From Drosophila miranda (Eukaryota; Arthropoda; Insecta; Diptera; Drosophilidae): a stretch of DNA of 64,000 bases. Position 1 is the stretch's first letter; each line of letters starts with the position of its first letter. The translations under genes were made by a program, and so were the position numbers. Below are positions 1-8,499 of the stretch, piece after piece. Where the stretch lies: contig NW_022881603.1 in assembly GCF_003369915.1 (NCBI RefSeq), positions 1,922,001 through 1,986,000 on the forward strand, in the 5' to 3' direction. The notes below the pieces were generated by a model. The model had not been told where the DNA came from, searched no databases, and saw only the letters and a program-made list of their open reading frames with translations.

Positions 1-45
1 GTATATAAAGGAGATAGGAATCAACGACTCATTCAGTTTATTACA
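1..45 (+). promoter_or_regulatory. Core promoter: TATA box plus Drosophila-type initiator
   Basis: TATATAAA at 2-9 is followed about 31 bases later by TCAGTT at 33-38, the Drosophila initiator consensus, and the first ATG lies at 61. The spacing is that of a textbook insect TATA-Inr promoter. It would drive the first gene of the capsid module (61-576) and perhaps a polycistron. Confidence 0.6.
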
Positions 46-60
46 AAATCTCAGCCCAAC

Positions 61-576
61 ATGAACACAATCGACAGGAATTCAAGCGTTATAGTTGATT
101 TTCAATATCTCTTTGGAAATAATAAACAACTTTTTATTAAGGAATTGGCGTTTATGCAAACCGGAACAGTAACACCAAGCTTCTTTCATTTCAAACCACC
201 ATATCATCTGAATGAATTGGATAATGAAATAATTAAACAACAAAATATTAATCGTCAAACCATAAATGGATTGGAATGGTCAGATGGTGAAAAATCATAT
301 TTAAGTTTAGGTGAAATACTTTCACCACTAAATAGATTTAGCACCGTTATTGTACGTGGTGAAATTAAAAAAAAGTTGTTATCTAAGTATTTAACAAATA
401 ATATTATTGATATCGATATAGGAAAAAGTCTCACATTTTATCCAAATTTTTTTACAAACTGTAGAATCCACAAAAAAATTCCTCTGAGATGTGCTCTAAA
501 TAATTTATTTAAGCTATTTGTTATCTTGGAAAATTCTAACTACGCTATCTACTGTAATAGTGACTCATATGTTTAG
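61..576 (+). CDS. Maverick-associated protein of unknown function (171 aa)
   Basis: An intact 171-codon frame starts with ATG 23 bases after the initiator. I do not recognise a named domain. The N-terminus (residues 5-35) has a VDFQ...FIKELAF pattern, followed by segments ending in CALNNLF, a layout I associate with uncharacterised proteins accompanying insect Polintons. There is no signal peptide or membrane segment. Position just upstream of the zinc-knuckle and ATPase genes suggests it belongs to the element and not to the host. A nuclease-like fold is conceivable from the acidic residues near the N-terminus, but that is speculation. Confidence 0.6.
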   Translation: MNTIDRNSSVIVDFQYLFGNNKQLFIKELAFMQTGTVTPSFFHFKPPYHLNELDNEIIKQQNINRQTINGLEWSDGEKSYLSLGEILSPLNRFSTVIVRGEIKKKLLSKYLTNNIIDIDIGKSLTFYPNFFTNCRIHKKIPLRCALNNLFKLFVILENSNYAIYCNSDSYV

Positions 577-620
577 ATTTTCAGTTTATATTCAGCACTT
601 GTAGTAACTAGTTGTTTAAA

Positions 621-761
621 ATGGATTCATTTAAGCGTTTGTTTGAAAAGGATCCTCACAAAAGCGGATACACACAAGTTGTTTATTGTAATTATTGCGG
701 ATCTGATAGTCACTTAGAAAAAAACTGCCCCAAAAAGCGCGATCAGGAGACGCGTAATTAG
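621..761 (+). CDS. 46-aa CCHC zinc-knuckle protein
   Basis: A small frame of 46 codons starts with ATG at 621 and stops with TAG at 759-761. It holds one zinc knuckle at residues 23-36 (C-x2-C-x4-H-x4-C, CNYCGSDSHLEKNC) followed by a basic KK-R tail. Such knuckles bind single-stranded nucleic acid. It lies between the 61-576 gene and the packaging ATPase in the same direction, with 44 and 59 bases to its neighbours. The element setting suggests a nucleic-acid-binding accessory or packaging factor. The knuckle pattern is perfect, which argues against chance despite the size. Confidence 0.6.
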   Translation: MDSFKRLFEKDPHKSGYTQVVYCNYCGSDSHLEKNCPKKRDQETRN

Positions 762-820
762 AATATCTTAGATGTTAGATAACATTTATAAAATATTAAT
801 AAATAAAACATAACCCAAAA

Positions 821-1507
821 ATGTTTAAGCAATTTATACATCCTTTTACAATGCTTATTTGCGGACCTTCAGGATCTGGTAAGACAACGTTTTTAGAAAA
901 TTTAATAAACAAAAGGAATGATTTGCTGAGCATTTCAATTAATCGAATAATTTGGTGTTATGGACAGGAGCATGCTAAGCCAAATTTTAATACCATCGAA
1001 TACTATAAAGGAGTTCCCGAAACAATTGAAAATGAAAATCATGAGCCTATTCTTTTAATACTAGATGACTTAATGATGGGTGCATTTAATAAAAATGTCT
1101 GTGAGCTATTTACAAAAGGATCACACCACAGGAATTTATCCGTAATAGTGGTTACACAAAATATATTTCATAAATCATCACATACTCGAGATACTTCACT
1201 AAACACAAAATACATCGTTGCGTTCAAAAATCCTAGAGATAAGCTACAATTTCAATGCTTAGCAAGACAAATTTATCCTGAAAATTCTCAGGAGCTCTTC
1301 AGAATATATAAGGAGGTGACAGATGAACCACATGGTTATTTACTTATTGATCTTACTCAGGGAATAAATGATCTCCTTAGATTTCGTACACATATTTTTA
1401 ATTCTGAGTATACGGTTTGCTTTTCAGATAAAAATGGTTTACAAAAAGAATCTAAATCGACTGAAAGAGAACAAACATTTATTGTATGTGCTCAAAAGGG
1501 CAAATAA
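821..1507 (+). CDS. Genome-packaging ATPase of Maverick/Polinton (FtsK/HerA-like)
   Basis: The 228-aa product has a Walker A P-loop GPSGSGKTT at residues 15-23 and a Walker B strand ILLILDDLM near residue 85. A VVTQN sensor-like strand near residue 110 completes the pattern of the A32-like packaging ATPases of Polintons, adintoviruses and adenovirus-like lineages. In that family the enzyme drives double-stranded DNA into the capsid. Length is typical (about 220-240 aa). The start ATG follows an AT-rich leader. The last 24 codons overlap the next gene in another frame. No lesion is visible, so this is one of the better preserved genes in the element. Confidence 0.85.
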   Translation: MFKQFIHPFTMLICGPSGSGKTTFLENLINKRNDLLSISINRIIWCYGQEHAKPNFNTIEYYKGVPETIENENHEPILLILDDLMMGAFNKNVCELFTKGSHHRNLSVIVVTQNIFHKSSHTRDTSLNTKYIVAFKNPRDKLQFQCLARQIYPENSQELFRIYKEVTDEPHGYLLIDLTQGINDLLRFRTHIFNSEYTVCFSDKNGLQKESKSTEREQTFIVCAQKGK

Positions 1508-1775
1508 TAAACTTCGAAATGCAATTATAAGTAATTGTGACATTGAGTTAGTATTAGTGGAGATAGTGTTGAATACTCTACGAGGAAATCATAAGATATC
1601 AAAAAAGCAACTATATGCTCTAAAAAAGTATAAAAATGCATTACGTCTTATTTCATGTCCAAAACGGTCAATAAATTCTAAGAGAAAAGTTCTCATCCAA
1701 AAAGGAGGATTTTTACCTGTTTTAATAAGTTCATTGCTTTCGGGGATTTTTGGAAAAATATTGAACAATGCTTAA
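1434..1775 (+). CDS. Small core/pX-like Maverick protein (113 aa)
   Basis: The frame is open from 1368, but the ATG at 1434 is the likelier start because the upstream 22 codons are hydrophobic and overlap conserved ATPase sequence. The product is basic, with repeated Lys/Arg in residues 4-75. It ends in a glycine-rich hydrophobic tail (KKGGFL-type motif, LISSLLSGIFGKIL). That tail after a CPKR motif is what I recognise in small Polinton proteins compared with adenovirus pX or membrane-active peptides. It overlaps the ATPase by 74 bases and the next gene by 8, a compact viral arrangement. Confidence 0.6.
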   Translation: MVYKKNLNRLKENKHLLYVLKRANNKLRNAIISNCDIELVLVEIVLNTLRGNHKISKKQLYALKKYKNALRLISCPKRSINSKRKVLIQKGGFLPVLISSLLSGIFGKILNNA

Positions 1776-2432
1776 AAATAAGCATCAATTAACCAAAGTT
1801 ATTTTAATTCATCCGAATGCATATCAAAAATTGGTAAATAATGCCCAGAAAAACGATTCAATAAATATAACGTTTTTGCCTATTTTAAATGATAAAAAAA
1901 CTAGTGACTTTAATAAATGGATTAAAATACGTCAAGAATTGTGTTACTATCAAAATAAAAAAAGAAATAAGACAATGGATATACGAACTACGCAGAACAA
2001 ACGACTTTCACCACCTCAAAGCATTGGAATACAAACACAAGACGAGTCAGTTTGGTTAGATGTAAAACCTAACACTTCCATTCTTAACAATACAAATAAT
2101 GAGTCCTCAAAAAAGGAACTCTCTATCACAACGACATCGATGATGAAGATTTTCTGACCGAAAAATCTTTCAACTCAAAACCTAATAAGCGTAAAGTTGA
2201 GGATACTTCATTTTTAGACACTCAAGCATCAAAAAAATCAGCATTGACTAAAGTGAAGCTTACTGATAAACAGCGAAAGCTAAGAGTAAAACTTAAGAGG
2301 TATAAAAGTGAACCAAATCCATTTCAAGACTTGAAATACGTAAGTGGACGAGAAAAGTTGATGAGGGCTGTTAGAAACAGTAAGGCCGTGCAAATTGGAA
2401 AAAACAAAATTAATTGGTTTTCCTATAATTAA
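1768..2432 (+). pseudogene. Maverick accessory gene broken by one frameshift
   Basis: The ATG at 1768 opens a 129-codon frame ending at 2157, but coding-like sequence continues in another frame to the stop at 2430-2432. The second part has no ATG of its own (its frame opens at a TTG, 2244) and is very basic, with a KLTDKQRKLRVKLKRYK segment. The simplest reading is one protein of about 220 residues interrupted by a single-base indel near 2120-2150. I do not recognise the family. Its place between the pX-like and minor-capsid genes suggests a virion-associated protein. Confidence 0.5.
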
Positions 2433-2459
2433 TAAACTGCAAAGAACGTAGAACTAAAA

Positions 2460-3002
2460 ATGGTAAATGTAACAGAGTTTTTCGTGACAGTAGTTAGTAA
2501 TGATTCGTTAAATGTATATCATGATAACGTTAAGTGTGCATTTACAAACATTGTAAATATTCCTGAAAACATGAACGATGACTGGGAAGTAGGAATTACA
2601 GACTTATATCTAAATAAATGTATAAAAAGCAGGTCTGAGAATACCTCAATCGCATCTGAAGAAACAACAGAATTCGTTATTAGCTTAGTAAATGGAGAAA
2701 CATTTCGATATGAAAATGAGTCAATAGAGTCTGAACAGTTTCAAAATGGGTTGATTTTTGTTTACACTGACATTATCAAACCAAGATGTGTTGGAAATAA
2801 AAGACCTCGAGTATTACATTATAATGGAAAAGAGCAACTTATACAATTCAACAATATTGAATATTATCCCATTGAAATATGGTCTCCAAAAGAAATTTCG
2901 ATCTTAATTACCGATTCCAAAGGGTATAAAGTACCATTTGAATCTTCAGCAATTCCAATTTTTGTTACCCTTCACTTTAAAAAACGAAAAGAAATGCTAT
3001 AA
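2460..3002 (+). CDS. Minor capsid (penton-like) protein of Maverick
   Basis: The 180-aa frame is intact and starts at an ATG 27 bases after the previous stop. The N-terminal strand FFVTVVSND, the WEVGITDLYLNK segment at residues 41-52 and the C-terminal VTLHFKKRKEML match the pattern of the single-jelly-roll vertex proteins of Polintons. In those elements it forms the penton at capsid vertices. It sits two genes upstream of the major capsid gene, as in other elements of this class. No lesion is seen. Confidence 0.7.
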   Translation: MVNVTEFFVTVVSNDSLNVYHDNVKCAFTNIVNIPENMNDDWEVGITDLYLNKCIKSRSENTSIASEETTEFVISLVNGETFRYENESIESEQFQNGLIFVYTDIIKPRCVGNKRPRVLHYNGKEQLIQFNNIEYYPIEIWSPKEISILITDSKGYKVPFESSAIPIFVTLHFKKRKEML

Positions 3003-3096
3003 ATAATACTGTAAAGATGGAAATTTATTCAGAGTAGAAATAACAACCATGACGAAATCTTATCATCAATATTAATTAAATCAGTGTGGAGGAGGG

Positions 3097-3519
3097 TTGA
3101 ATCATATAGGAAGTCTTTATGTTTCACCCAGAGTTATCCAACAAGGTAGAGGAATTGTGAATTTTTTTAATGGTCTTTTTAATTACATAAAACCACTATT
3201 CCTTTCGGGGATAAACGCTATTAAAAACCAAGCTTCTGAGACTGGAAAGGCAGTAATAAATGAGTTTGGTCGAAAACCTTTAAGAACTATTATCCAAGAA
3301 CAAAGTAAAATTGCTTTGCAAAACCTGTCAAATAAAGCCATTAATAAGTTAACCCGATTCCAGAATGTGGCAGGTAAAAAGAATAAAAAGAGAAGGTCTA
3401 GGAAAAAACTATCTCATTTATCATCTAAAGAAGGAAGCAAACATACGAAGTCGAGACCCAAAAAAAAAAAATCAACAAAGAAATTAACTATAAGAGACAT
3501 TTTTTCTAAATCAAAATGA
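3097..3519 (+). pseudogene. pVI-like Maverick protein; ATG start apparently lost
   Basis: The 140-codon frame has the N-terminal motif LYVSPRVIQQGRGI, then an amphipathic segment (FFNGLFNYIKPLFLSGINAIKNQ), then a long Lys/Arg-rich tail at residues 90-140. This is the pattern of the adenovirus pVI-like proteins of Polintons and adintoviruses, which help membrane disruption and link capsid to core. There is no in-frame ATG between the upstream stop (TAA about 24 bases before) and the conserved motif; the position where Met is expected reads TTG (3097-3099). A start codon point mutation is the simplest explanation. The frame is otherwise open and its stop overlaps the ATG of the capsid gene. Confidence 0.6.
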
Positions 3520-4624
3520 CCACCCATATTGAATGTATGAAAAGCGAATCGAGACCTGTCAAGTTTTTACTTAAGACTTGTTGTGCAACTAAGAAAAAGT
3601 GATAATACCAACATTGAAGGAAACGATGTTGGAGTAGTGAATAATATTTTGCATTCAATGTTTAGAAGTTCGTCCGTATATTTCAATGATATTTTGGTTT
3701 CTCAGAGTGATAATAACTATCATTATAGATCGTATTTGCAAACGATTTTAAACTATGGTAGTGATGCCAGTGAAAGTCACTTAGCCACTCAAGGCTATTA
3801 TCCTAATTATGGTAAATTAATATCTGGTAGATACGTTAACACCGATGGATCCATTATGCTCAAAAATATTTTTCAAAACAGTAATAAGGTTGAACTATTC
3901 GGAAAAGTTCATGGAGATATATTTAATCAACCAAAACGGCTTATAAATAATGTAGATTTGAGGATTACTTTTAACATTGAAAAAACAGCATTTTATTTAA
4001 TGGAATCTGAAACTGAATCAAATCTTAAAATATTGGAGGCCCAACTATTCATGAACCACATAACTATTAATCCGAGCATTTTATTGGCTCATCATCATGT
4101 TTTACAAACTAAAAATGCCATTTATCCATACAGCAAAGTTCAAGTAAAATCATTTACAATATATCCAGGAAATAATACATTATCAATTTACAATGCAGTT
4201 ATTGGACAGCTTCCCAATTTTTTGGCTTTTTGCATGGTAAAAAACAAATCATATTCTGGAAATCGGGAATTAAACCCCTTCCATTTTGATCATTTTAAAA
4301 ATTCAAAAATTGGTTAATGGAGTACAAGTACCTTCGCAGGCACTTGAGTTTGATTTCTCGAACTCTGAAAATGCTCAAAGCTCTAGAGGATATAATATGC
4401 TATTCAGATCAAGTGGAATAAAACATTATGATCGAGGCTTACAAATTACAAAGGAAATTTTTGATAAAAATAGTTTTATATTAGCATTTGACCTAACTGC
4501 AGACCATCACAATTCAACTGTATGCTCAAATTTAATATCACAAGGAGCCATCCGAATTGAAGGACGATTTTCGGAGCCTCTTACAGAAGCAGTTACTTGT
4601 CTGGTATTCTGTGAATATGACTAA
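3516..4624 (+). pseudogene. Major capsid protein (double jelly roll) gene, broken twice
   Basis: The ATG at 3516 overlaps the preceding stop and begins a hexon-like N-terminus (THIECMKSE), but similarity stops after about 11 codons. The conserved body then resumes in another frame near 3583 (no ATG), implying an internal deletion plus frameshift. The body runs to a stop at 4317, and the C-terminal part, with the HYDRGLQITKE-type region and a terminal TEAVTCLVFCEYD, continues in a third frame to 4624, implying a second single-base shift near 4290-4310 in an A-rich run. Family knowledge: this is the major capsid protein of Polintons, related to those of adintoviruses and virophages. The copy cannot encode a complete capsomer. 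Confidence 0.8.
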
Positions 4625-4671
4625 ATGATTGATGTTGATAAACATAGAAATATTCGTGTTCTATTGTAAAA

Positions 4672-5130
4672 ATGAATACATTGCAAATCGATAAGTTGCT
4701 TTCCAAGCATTCAAAAACAAAAACAATTTTTAAAGGAGTTTATCCCTCTGATCAGCTACCTCAAGTAATTTCGAAATATCCTGCTTTAATAATAGCAAAC
4801 ACAGATTCTTCAAGCCATTCAGGAACTCATTGGGTTGCTTTTTACTTTGAAAACAAATATTCAGCAGAATTTTTTGATTCATATGGTCAATATCCCCAAA
4901 ATAAAGAATTTTTAAAAATATTAAGGAAAAATTCCACAAAGTTTACATTTAATAAACAACTACTGCAAGGTTATTTTTCAAATACATGCGGTCATTACTG
5001 TATCCTATATGGAATATTTAAAAGCAGCAAAAAAACATTAAATTGTTTTTTAAAACAATTTAAGAAAAATGATTTTAACTATAATGATAAGTTAATAATA
5101 CAAATGTTTAAGAAAATTCGTTTAAAATAA
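4672..5130 (+). CDS. Adenovirus-type maturation cysteine protease of Maverick
   Basis: The 152-aa frame carries the ordered active-site motifs of the C5-like (Ulp1/adenain-like) protease of Polintons: GTHWVAFYF (catalytic His, about residue 52), FDSYGQ (acidic residue, about residue 67) and SNTCGHYC with the nucleophilic Cys at about residue 105. Such proteases cleave capsid precursors during virion maturation. The length is usual for the family. The ATG start is 47 bases after the major capsid stop. No lesion is visible. Confidence 0.85.
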   Translation: MNTLQIDKLLSKHSKTKTIFKGVYPSDQLPQVISKYPALIIANTDSSSHSGTHWVAFYFENKYSAEFFDSYGQYPQNKEFLKILRKNSTKFTFNKQLLQGYFSNTCGHYCILYGIFKSSKKTLNCFLKQFKKNDFNYNDKLIIQMFKKIRLK

Positions 5131-5710
5131 AACACAATATTATTTCAGAGACATTTAAGATGTTTATTGATTTTTTGAGCTGGGATACAATCTTTTATTT
5201 AAGTTATAGTACTTTAACATTAGGTCTATAGCTTCTGCTTTCTTATTTGGTAGGGTATGACACAGGCATGTGTCAGGTCCGTCCGTTGCATCGTCATCAC
5301 TCCAGGGGCATAGCTTATAATGAAAGCCAAACTTGGAGTACTGAAGCTCCTTTTACTCCAGATCCTCCAAAATGCTCATCAAATTTTCAAGAATTTGTAC
5401 GTTCTCCTCGAAGATCATCTCCTCGAATTGCACTAAAAAAAGTTGTATTTGTTTGGCATGCATCTTGCAGCTGTCTTCTTGACTCTATTACTGATAATGA
5501 TTCAAAGAGCAGGACTCTTTATATCCACGTCTTTGCTCTGTTTCCCTTATATTTTTCTTTACCCATGTATTGGAAATGATAAGTACTATATCCAGCCATC
5601 TCTTTTTTACATATGTATATTCTCAACCTTTTTGTTTATTTTTGTCTTTACATGTATAGTTGTCTCTTCTTCTCTTACATATATATATAATGGGAAATCT
5701 TTATTTACTC
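5131..5710. other. Non-coding or eroded stretch after the protease gene
   Basis: No convincing gene is seen. A frame at about 5247-5579 lacks an ATG; within it, a Ser/Pro-rich segment around 5310-5450 looks coding-like and might be a relic exon. The rest is AT-rich with many short TATA runs. This stretch includes the presumed 3' ends of the protease gene (from the left) and of the minus-strand gene at 5711-6089. Confidence 0.4.
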
Positions 5711-6089
5711 TTAACATATAAAGTGGAAATGGGCAGTGCTATATCTATTCATCTCTTTTCCTTTATATATAAGATGTGAGATTCCATGCTCCTTCAACAT
5801 CTTAAAGGGCGTTTTTGTGGAAAATTTGGTTACATAACTTTTAGGTAAAAATATCCAAAGCGGTTCGTTGTCCTTATCAGTTAAATAAAGGACTACTTTA
5901 TTTCCAAATGATGTTTTTTTAATTTTACATCCATTGATCTTGTACTCAAATCCTATGCACAGGTCCTCAACCTTTGTGTATCCAACCGCCGGCTTTGTCT
6001 CGTTAAGTAATTCTAAGAAAGCCTAGGTATATATTTGATTAAGTGCTTATCATTTTCTATATAGAGATTTAAATATTCTTACATACCAT
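5711..6089 (-). CDS. 104-aa two-exon gene; first coding exon appears to be only ATG
   Basis: On the minus strand a clean frame of 103 codons runs from 6022 to a stop at 5711-5713. It has no internal ATG near its start, but is preceded by a splice acceptor (...ATATACCTAG, AG at 6024-6023). Upstream, ATG at 6089-6087 is followed directly by GTATGTAAG (donor at 6086). The implied 64-bp intron is normal for Drosophila and the phase fits (ATG then GCT). The product has the pattern NETKPAVGYTKVEDL, then KINGCKIKKTSFGNKVVLYL and PLWIFLPKSY. I associate it with small uncharacterised proteins near insect Polintons; an OB-like nucleic-acid-binding fold is a guess. A minus-strand TATATAAG at about 6348-6355 could serve as promoter. 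Confidence 0.55.
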
Positions 6090-6424
6090 TATAGTAATAG
6101 TAACTATTCAAACTACTAATGATTTTATACTAAATTATTTGAAAGATTGCATGATCTTTTATACTCTCATTAATTAAATTTTATACAAATGTGATCTGAG
6201 CAGATTGGTAGTTGAGTGATAATAAGTAAATGGTTTTAAAGCTGTAATGGCCAGATGTCTTAAGTCTGATTGGTGGTTGAGTAATAAGGGATGAATTATG
6301 GATACACTGCTGTATATTGGTTGAAATATTATATTTACATTTTTGGTCTTATATAACAGTCAACATGAAAAAATTATAAAACAGAACAAAATGCATAGAA
6401 TTTTTGTTTATATGCTGATCACTT

Positions 6425-6465
6425 CCTATATAAGAACTGTAAGTTACTGAGATAGGTTAGTTCAC
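6425..6465 (+). promoter_or_regulatory. TATA promoter of the C2H2 minigene
   Basis: TATATAAG at 6427-6434 lies about 50 bases upstream of the ATG at 6478, leaving room for a start site near 6458-6462 (TTCACT). The arrangement resembles the promoter at 1-45. Confidence 0.45.
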
Positions 6466-6477
6466 TTTTACTTCGAA

Positions 6478-6702
6478 ATGAGGACATTTCATTGCGAGTT
6501 GTGCTATTTAAAAACATCTTTTAGTTCCCGCAATGAACTGAAAAAACACACCTTAAAAATCCACAACTTTAGTTATTCAAAATCAAAATCATCATTTTAT
6601 CGATGTTACTTATGTCCAGGAACTGAACTGTTTTGGTTGAGAATTGACTTCAATATGCATATTTTATTTAAGCATAACATGGAATTAAAGCGAAAAATAT
6701 AA
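6478..6702 (+). CDS. 74-aa protein with two C2H2 zinc fingers
   Basis: The frame starts with ATG behind a TATA promoter and ends just before AAATAAA-type polyadenylation signals at about 6703-6710, so it looks like a complete small transcription unit. Finger 1 is C-x2-C-x14-H-x4-H at residues 6-29, and finger 2 repeats the pattern (CYLC...H-x4-H) at about residues 43-66. Spacing of 14 between Cys and His is longer than the classical 12, as in divergent viral or transposon fingers. It may bind nucleic acid. Whether it belongs to the Maverick or to the host cannot be told; position and AT-richness favour the element. Confidence 0.55.
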   Translation: MRTFHCELCYLKTSFSSRNELKKHTLKIHNFSYSKSKSSFYRCYLCPGTELFWLRIDFNMHILFKHNMELKRKI

Positions 6703-7401
6703 AATAAATATTCAGAAATGAAATAATCTGTGCGTTTTTAAATATAAATACCTTTACATAAATTTACCAACTAAGTATAATATGATGTAAAAATGACTCA
6801 ATAAATTCATTCAACAGCATCAGTATTCTACCTGAAATCCACTTATTCTTTTTATGTAATCCTCACTTGGAAGAAACCTGTTTCAAACGAATCCTATGAT
6901 TCTCTTGTAATAAGAGGAAGTGAAATTCAACCAATCAAAAGTAAAACAGCAAACATTTAAAATAAACACAAAGAATAAAATTATAATAGGAAGACATACA
7001 AATTAATTAAAGCTACTTATATTAAATATACGGCCGTCCCTTATCCTTACTACTTGGCGCCACCTATCGGTGATAATGTGAACTAACTTCGATCTCAATC
7101 CTGTTTCTCAACCATGTAAAATCCTCTCAAATCGATCCTTCGCTCATTTATATTCTCTCTCCTCCCTCTTACTGTCAATGAACCTGTTTTTACGATTGGT
7201 CCCGTGTTGCGATTCAAACAACCCTCAAACAGGTAGGTCATCCCTTTGCAATGAATCTAATGTGATAGTTAGAGGTATTTTTTAAGTGTTTCCTGAAAAA
7301 CGGATTCGATGCCCTTGAACCTTTCTACTTTCTCTATAATTTATATTCCTCCTTTGTGTACCTAACACTGTCCCATAGCCAAATGCCTATATAATAACTA
7401 C
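6703..7401. other. Non-coding end region between Maverick genes and LAP1
   Basis: No open frame with coding character is present. From about 7030 the sequence changes from AT-rich to mixed composition (tacggccgtccc...), which may mark the element's terminal repeat or a further unrelated fragment. The last bases before LAP1 coding sequence are ataactact. Confidence 0.4.
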
Positions 7402-8405
7402 TCTCGCACAGCGGCAGCAGTGCCGTTATGTTTAGGGGCAGCGATAGGCCGGCGGCGGCTCGGATGAAGCCCACGCAGGCGGCTGCACCGGACATGCAGC
7501 CGCGGTACATGGACAATCAGTTCTTGGGACGGAGGCAGAGGCCCCCGCTGTTGAATGTGATGCCCTTGCCCAGGAGGAGGATGGGCTTGTCCTCGGGTGC
7601 GGTGCCGCAGTAGGCGATTTCCAAGATGATCGGCGGCTCGCAGCTGCCCTTGGCCACCATCAAGAAGCTGTTCAAGATCTTGGACTCGATCCAGTCCATG
7701 CTGCGTACCTCCACGGATACCCCGCAGGCGCACAGGGCATCCACCGTTGACTGGGCGAAGATTGTGGGCGTCATCTGATTGGCCGGCGTATCGGCCAGGC
7801 GACGGGCCAGGTTCTGCGATTCGGCCTTGAACAGGCCCCGCATCCAGGCATCCGAGTCGGGAGAGTCGTACAGCTCCAGTTTGGAAATGAGTGCGCTTGT
7901 TGGTGTTGTAGCCCCAGACGGCCAAGGCGCTCCCCTCGGCCGCCTGCTCCGCATACTCCATCGACTCCACGAAGACATCTGTGCAGCCCTGCAGTTAAAG
8001 GGCACGAGCCCCCACGCCGGCAGCGACGCGAGCGTTCTCCATTCCCCGTCGATCATCTCCAGGTCGTTGAAGCCGGACCCCTCCTCTCCCACGCCGACCA
8101 CGGCCACCGCACGGAACTCCGCATCCACGTTCATAAAGACACGGCCTTTTCCCAGCTGGCCACTCAGGCCCGTCTCGCGTATGAGATCAGTGATCTTACC
8201 CTGGACGCGATCGTCAAACTTCTCGCCGGATGGTGTCATCTTGGGCTGGCGGTCGCCCTCCTTGGCGTACACGCCCACCACAACGCCTTTGATCACCGAG
8301 TCACATTTCTCGGCGTAGTGCCGTCGCTGTTCCACATCTCTGCGTCTGGCCAGGAATGTGTGCTGGACACGCCTGCACAGGGCGTGCATCAAGCGTAGAC
8401 TTCAT
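7402..8405 (-). pseudogene. LAP1: leucyl-aminopeptidase-like pseudogene, C-terminal part missing
   Basis: Matches the N-terminal two thirds of the other LAP copies, including the TPANQMTP linker and GKGITFNSGG. Lesions: two bases are missing right after the start codon (8403-8405); the run near 8045 is altered (frameshift in the EMIDEG region); about 13 bases are lost near 7890, shifting the frame again; everything after the LPLNITALLPLCE region (7402) is gone, replaced by Maverick-side sequence. It is the most diverged LAP copy. If the Maverick inserted here, the missing 3' part should lie at the other end of that element, outside the window. Confidence 0.85.
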
Positions 8406-8499
8406 CGCTTAATGATAGTGACAGTCCCTCGCGACAGGTTACGAAAGTTTTCTTATTTTTCAGACAGTTCCAGACAAATTTTGCTTTTTTCCGAATAAA

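Larger units (their letters stand above)
1..7401 (+). mobile_element. Maverick/Polinton (adintovirus-like) element, partial and decayed
   Basis: Seen: a compact run of plus-strand genes whose products match the morphogenesis module of Polintons: packaging ATPase, small core-like proteins, penton-like minor capsid protein, pVI-like protein, double-jelly-roll major capsid protein and adenovirus-type cysteine protease. Two minus/plus accessory genes follow. The integrase and protein-primed DNA polymerase B expected in such elements are absent and would lie left of the window. Several genes carry frameshifts or a lost start codon, so this copy is no longer functional. The right limit is set at 7401 because LAP-like coding sequence begins abruptly at 7402; the last bases before it end in CT, as Polinton termini do, but no inverted repeat can be checked here. 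The block is AT-rich compared with the GC-rich LAP/fand units. Confidence 0.85.

Noticed and set aside
5247..5579. 110-codon plus-strand frame after the Maverick protease
   Set aside because: No ATG start, no recognised domain; only a middle part looks coding-like, so it is mentioned only as a possible relic.
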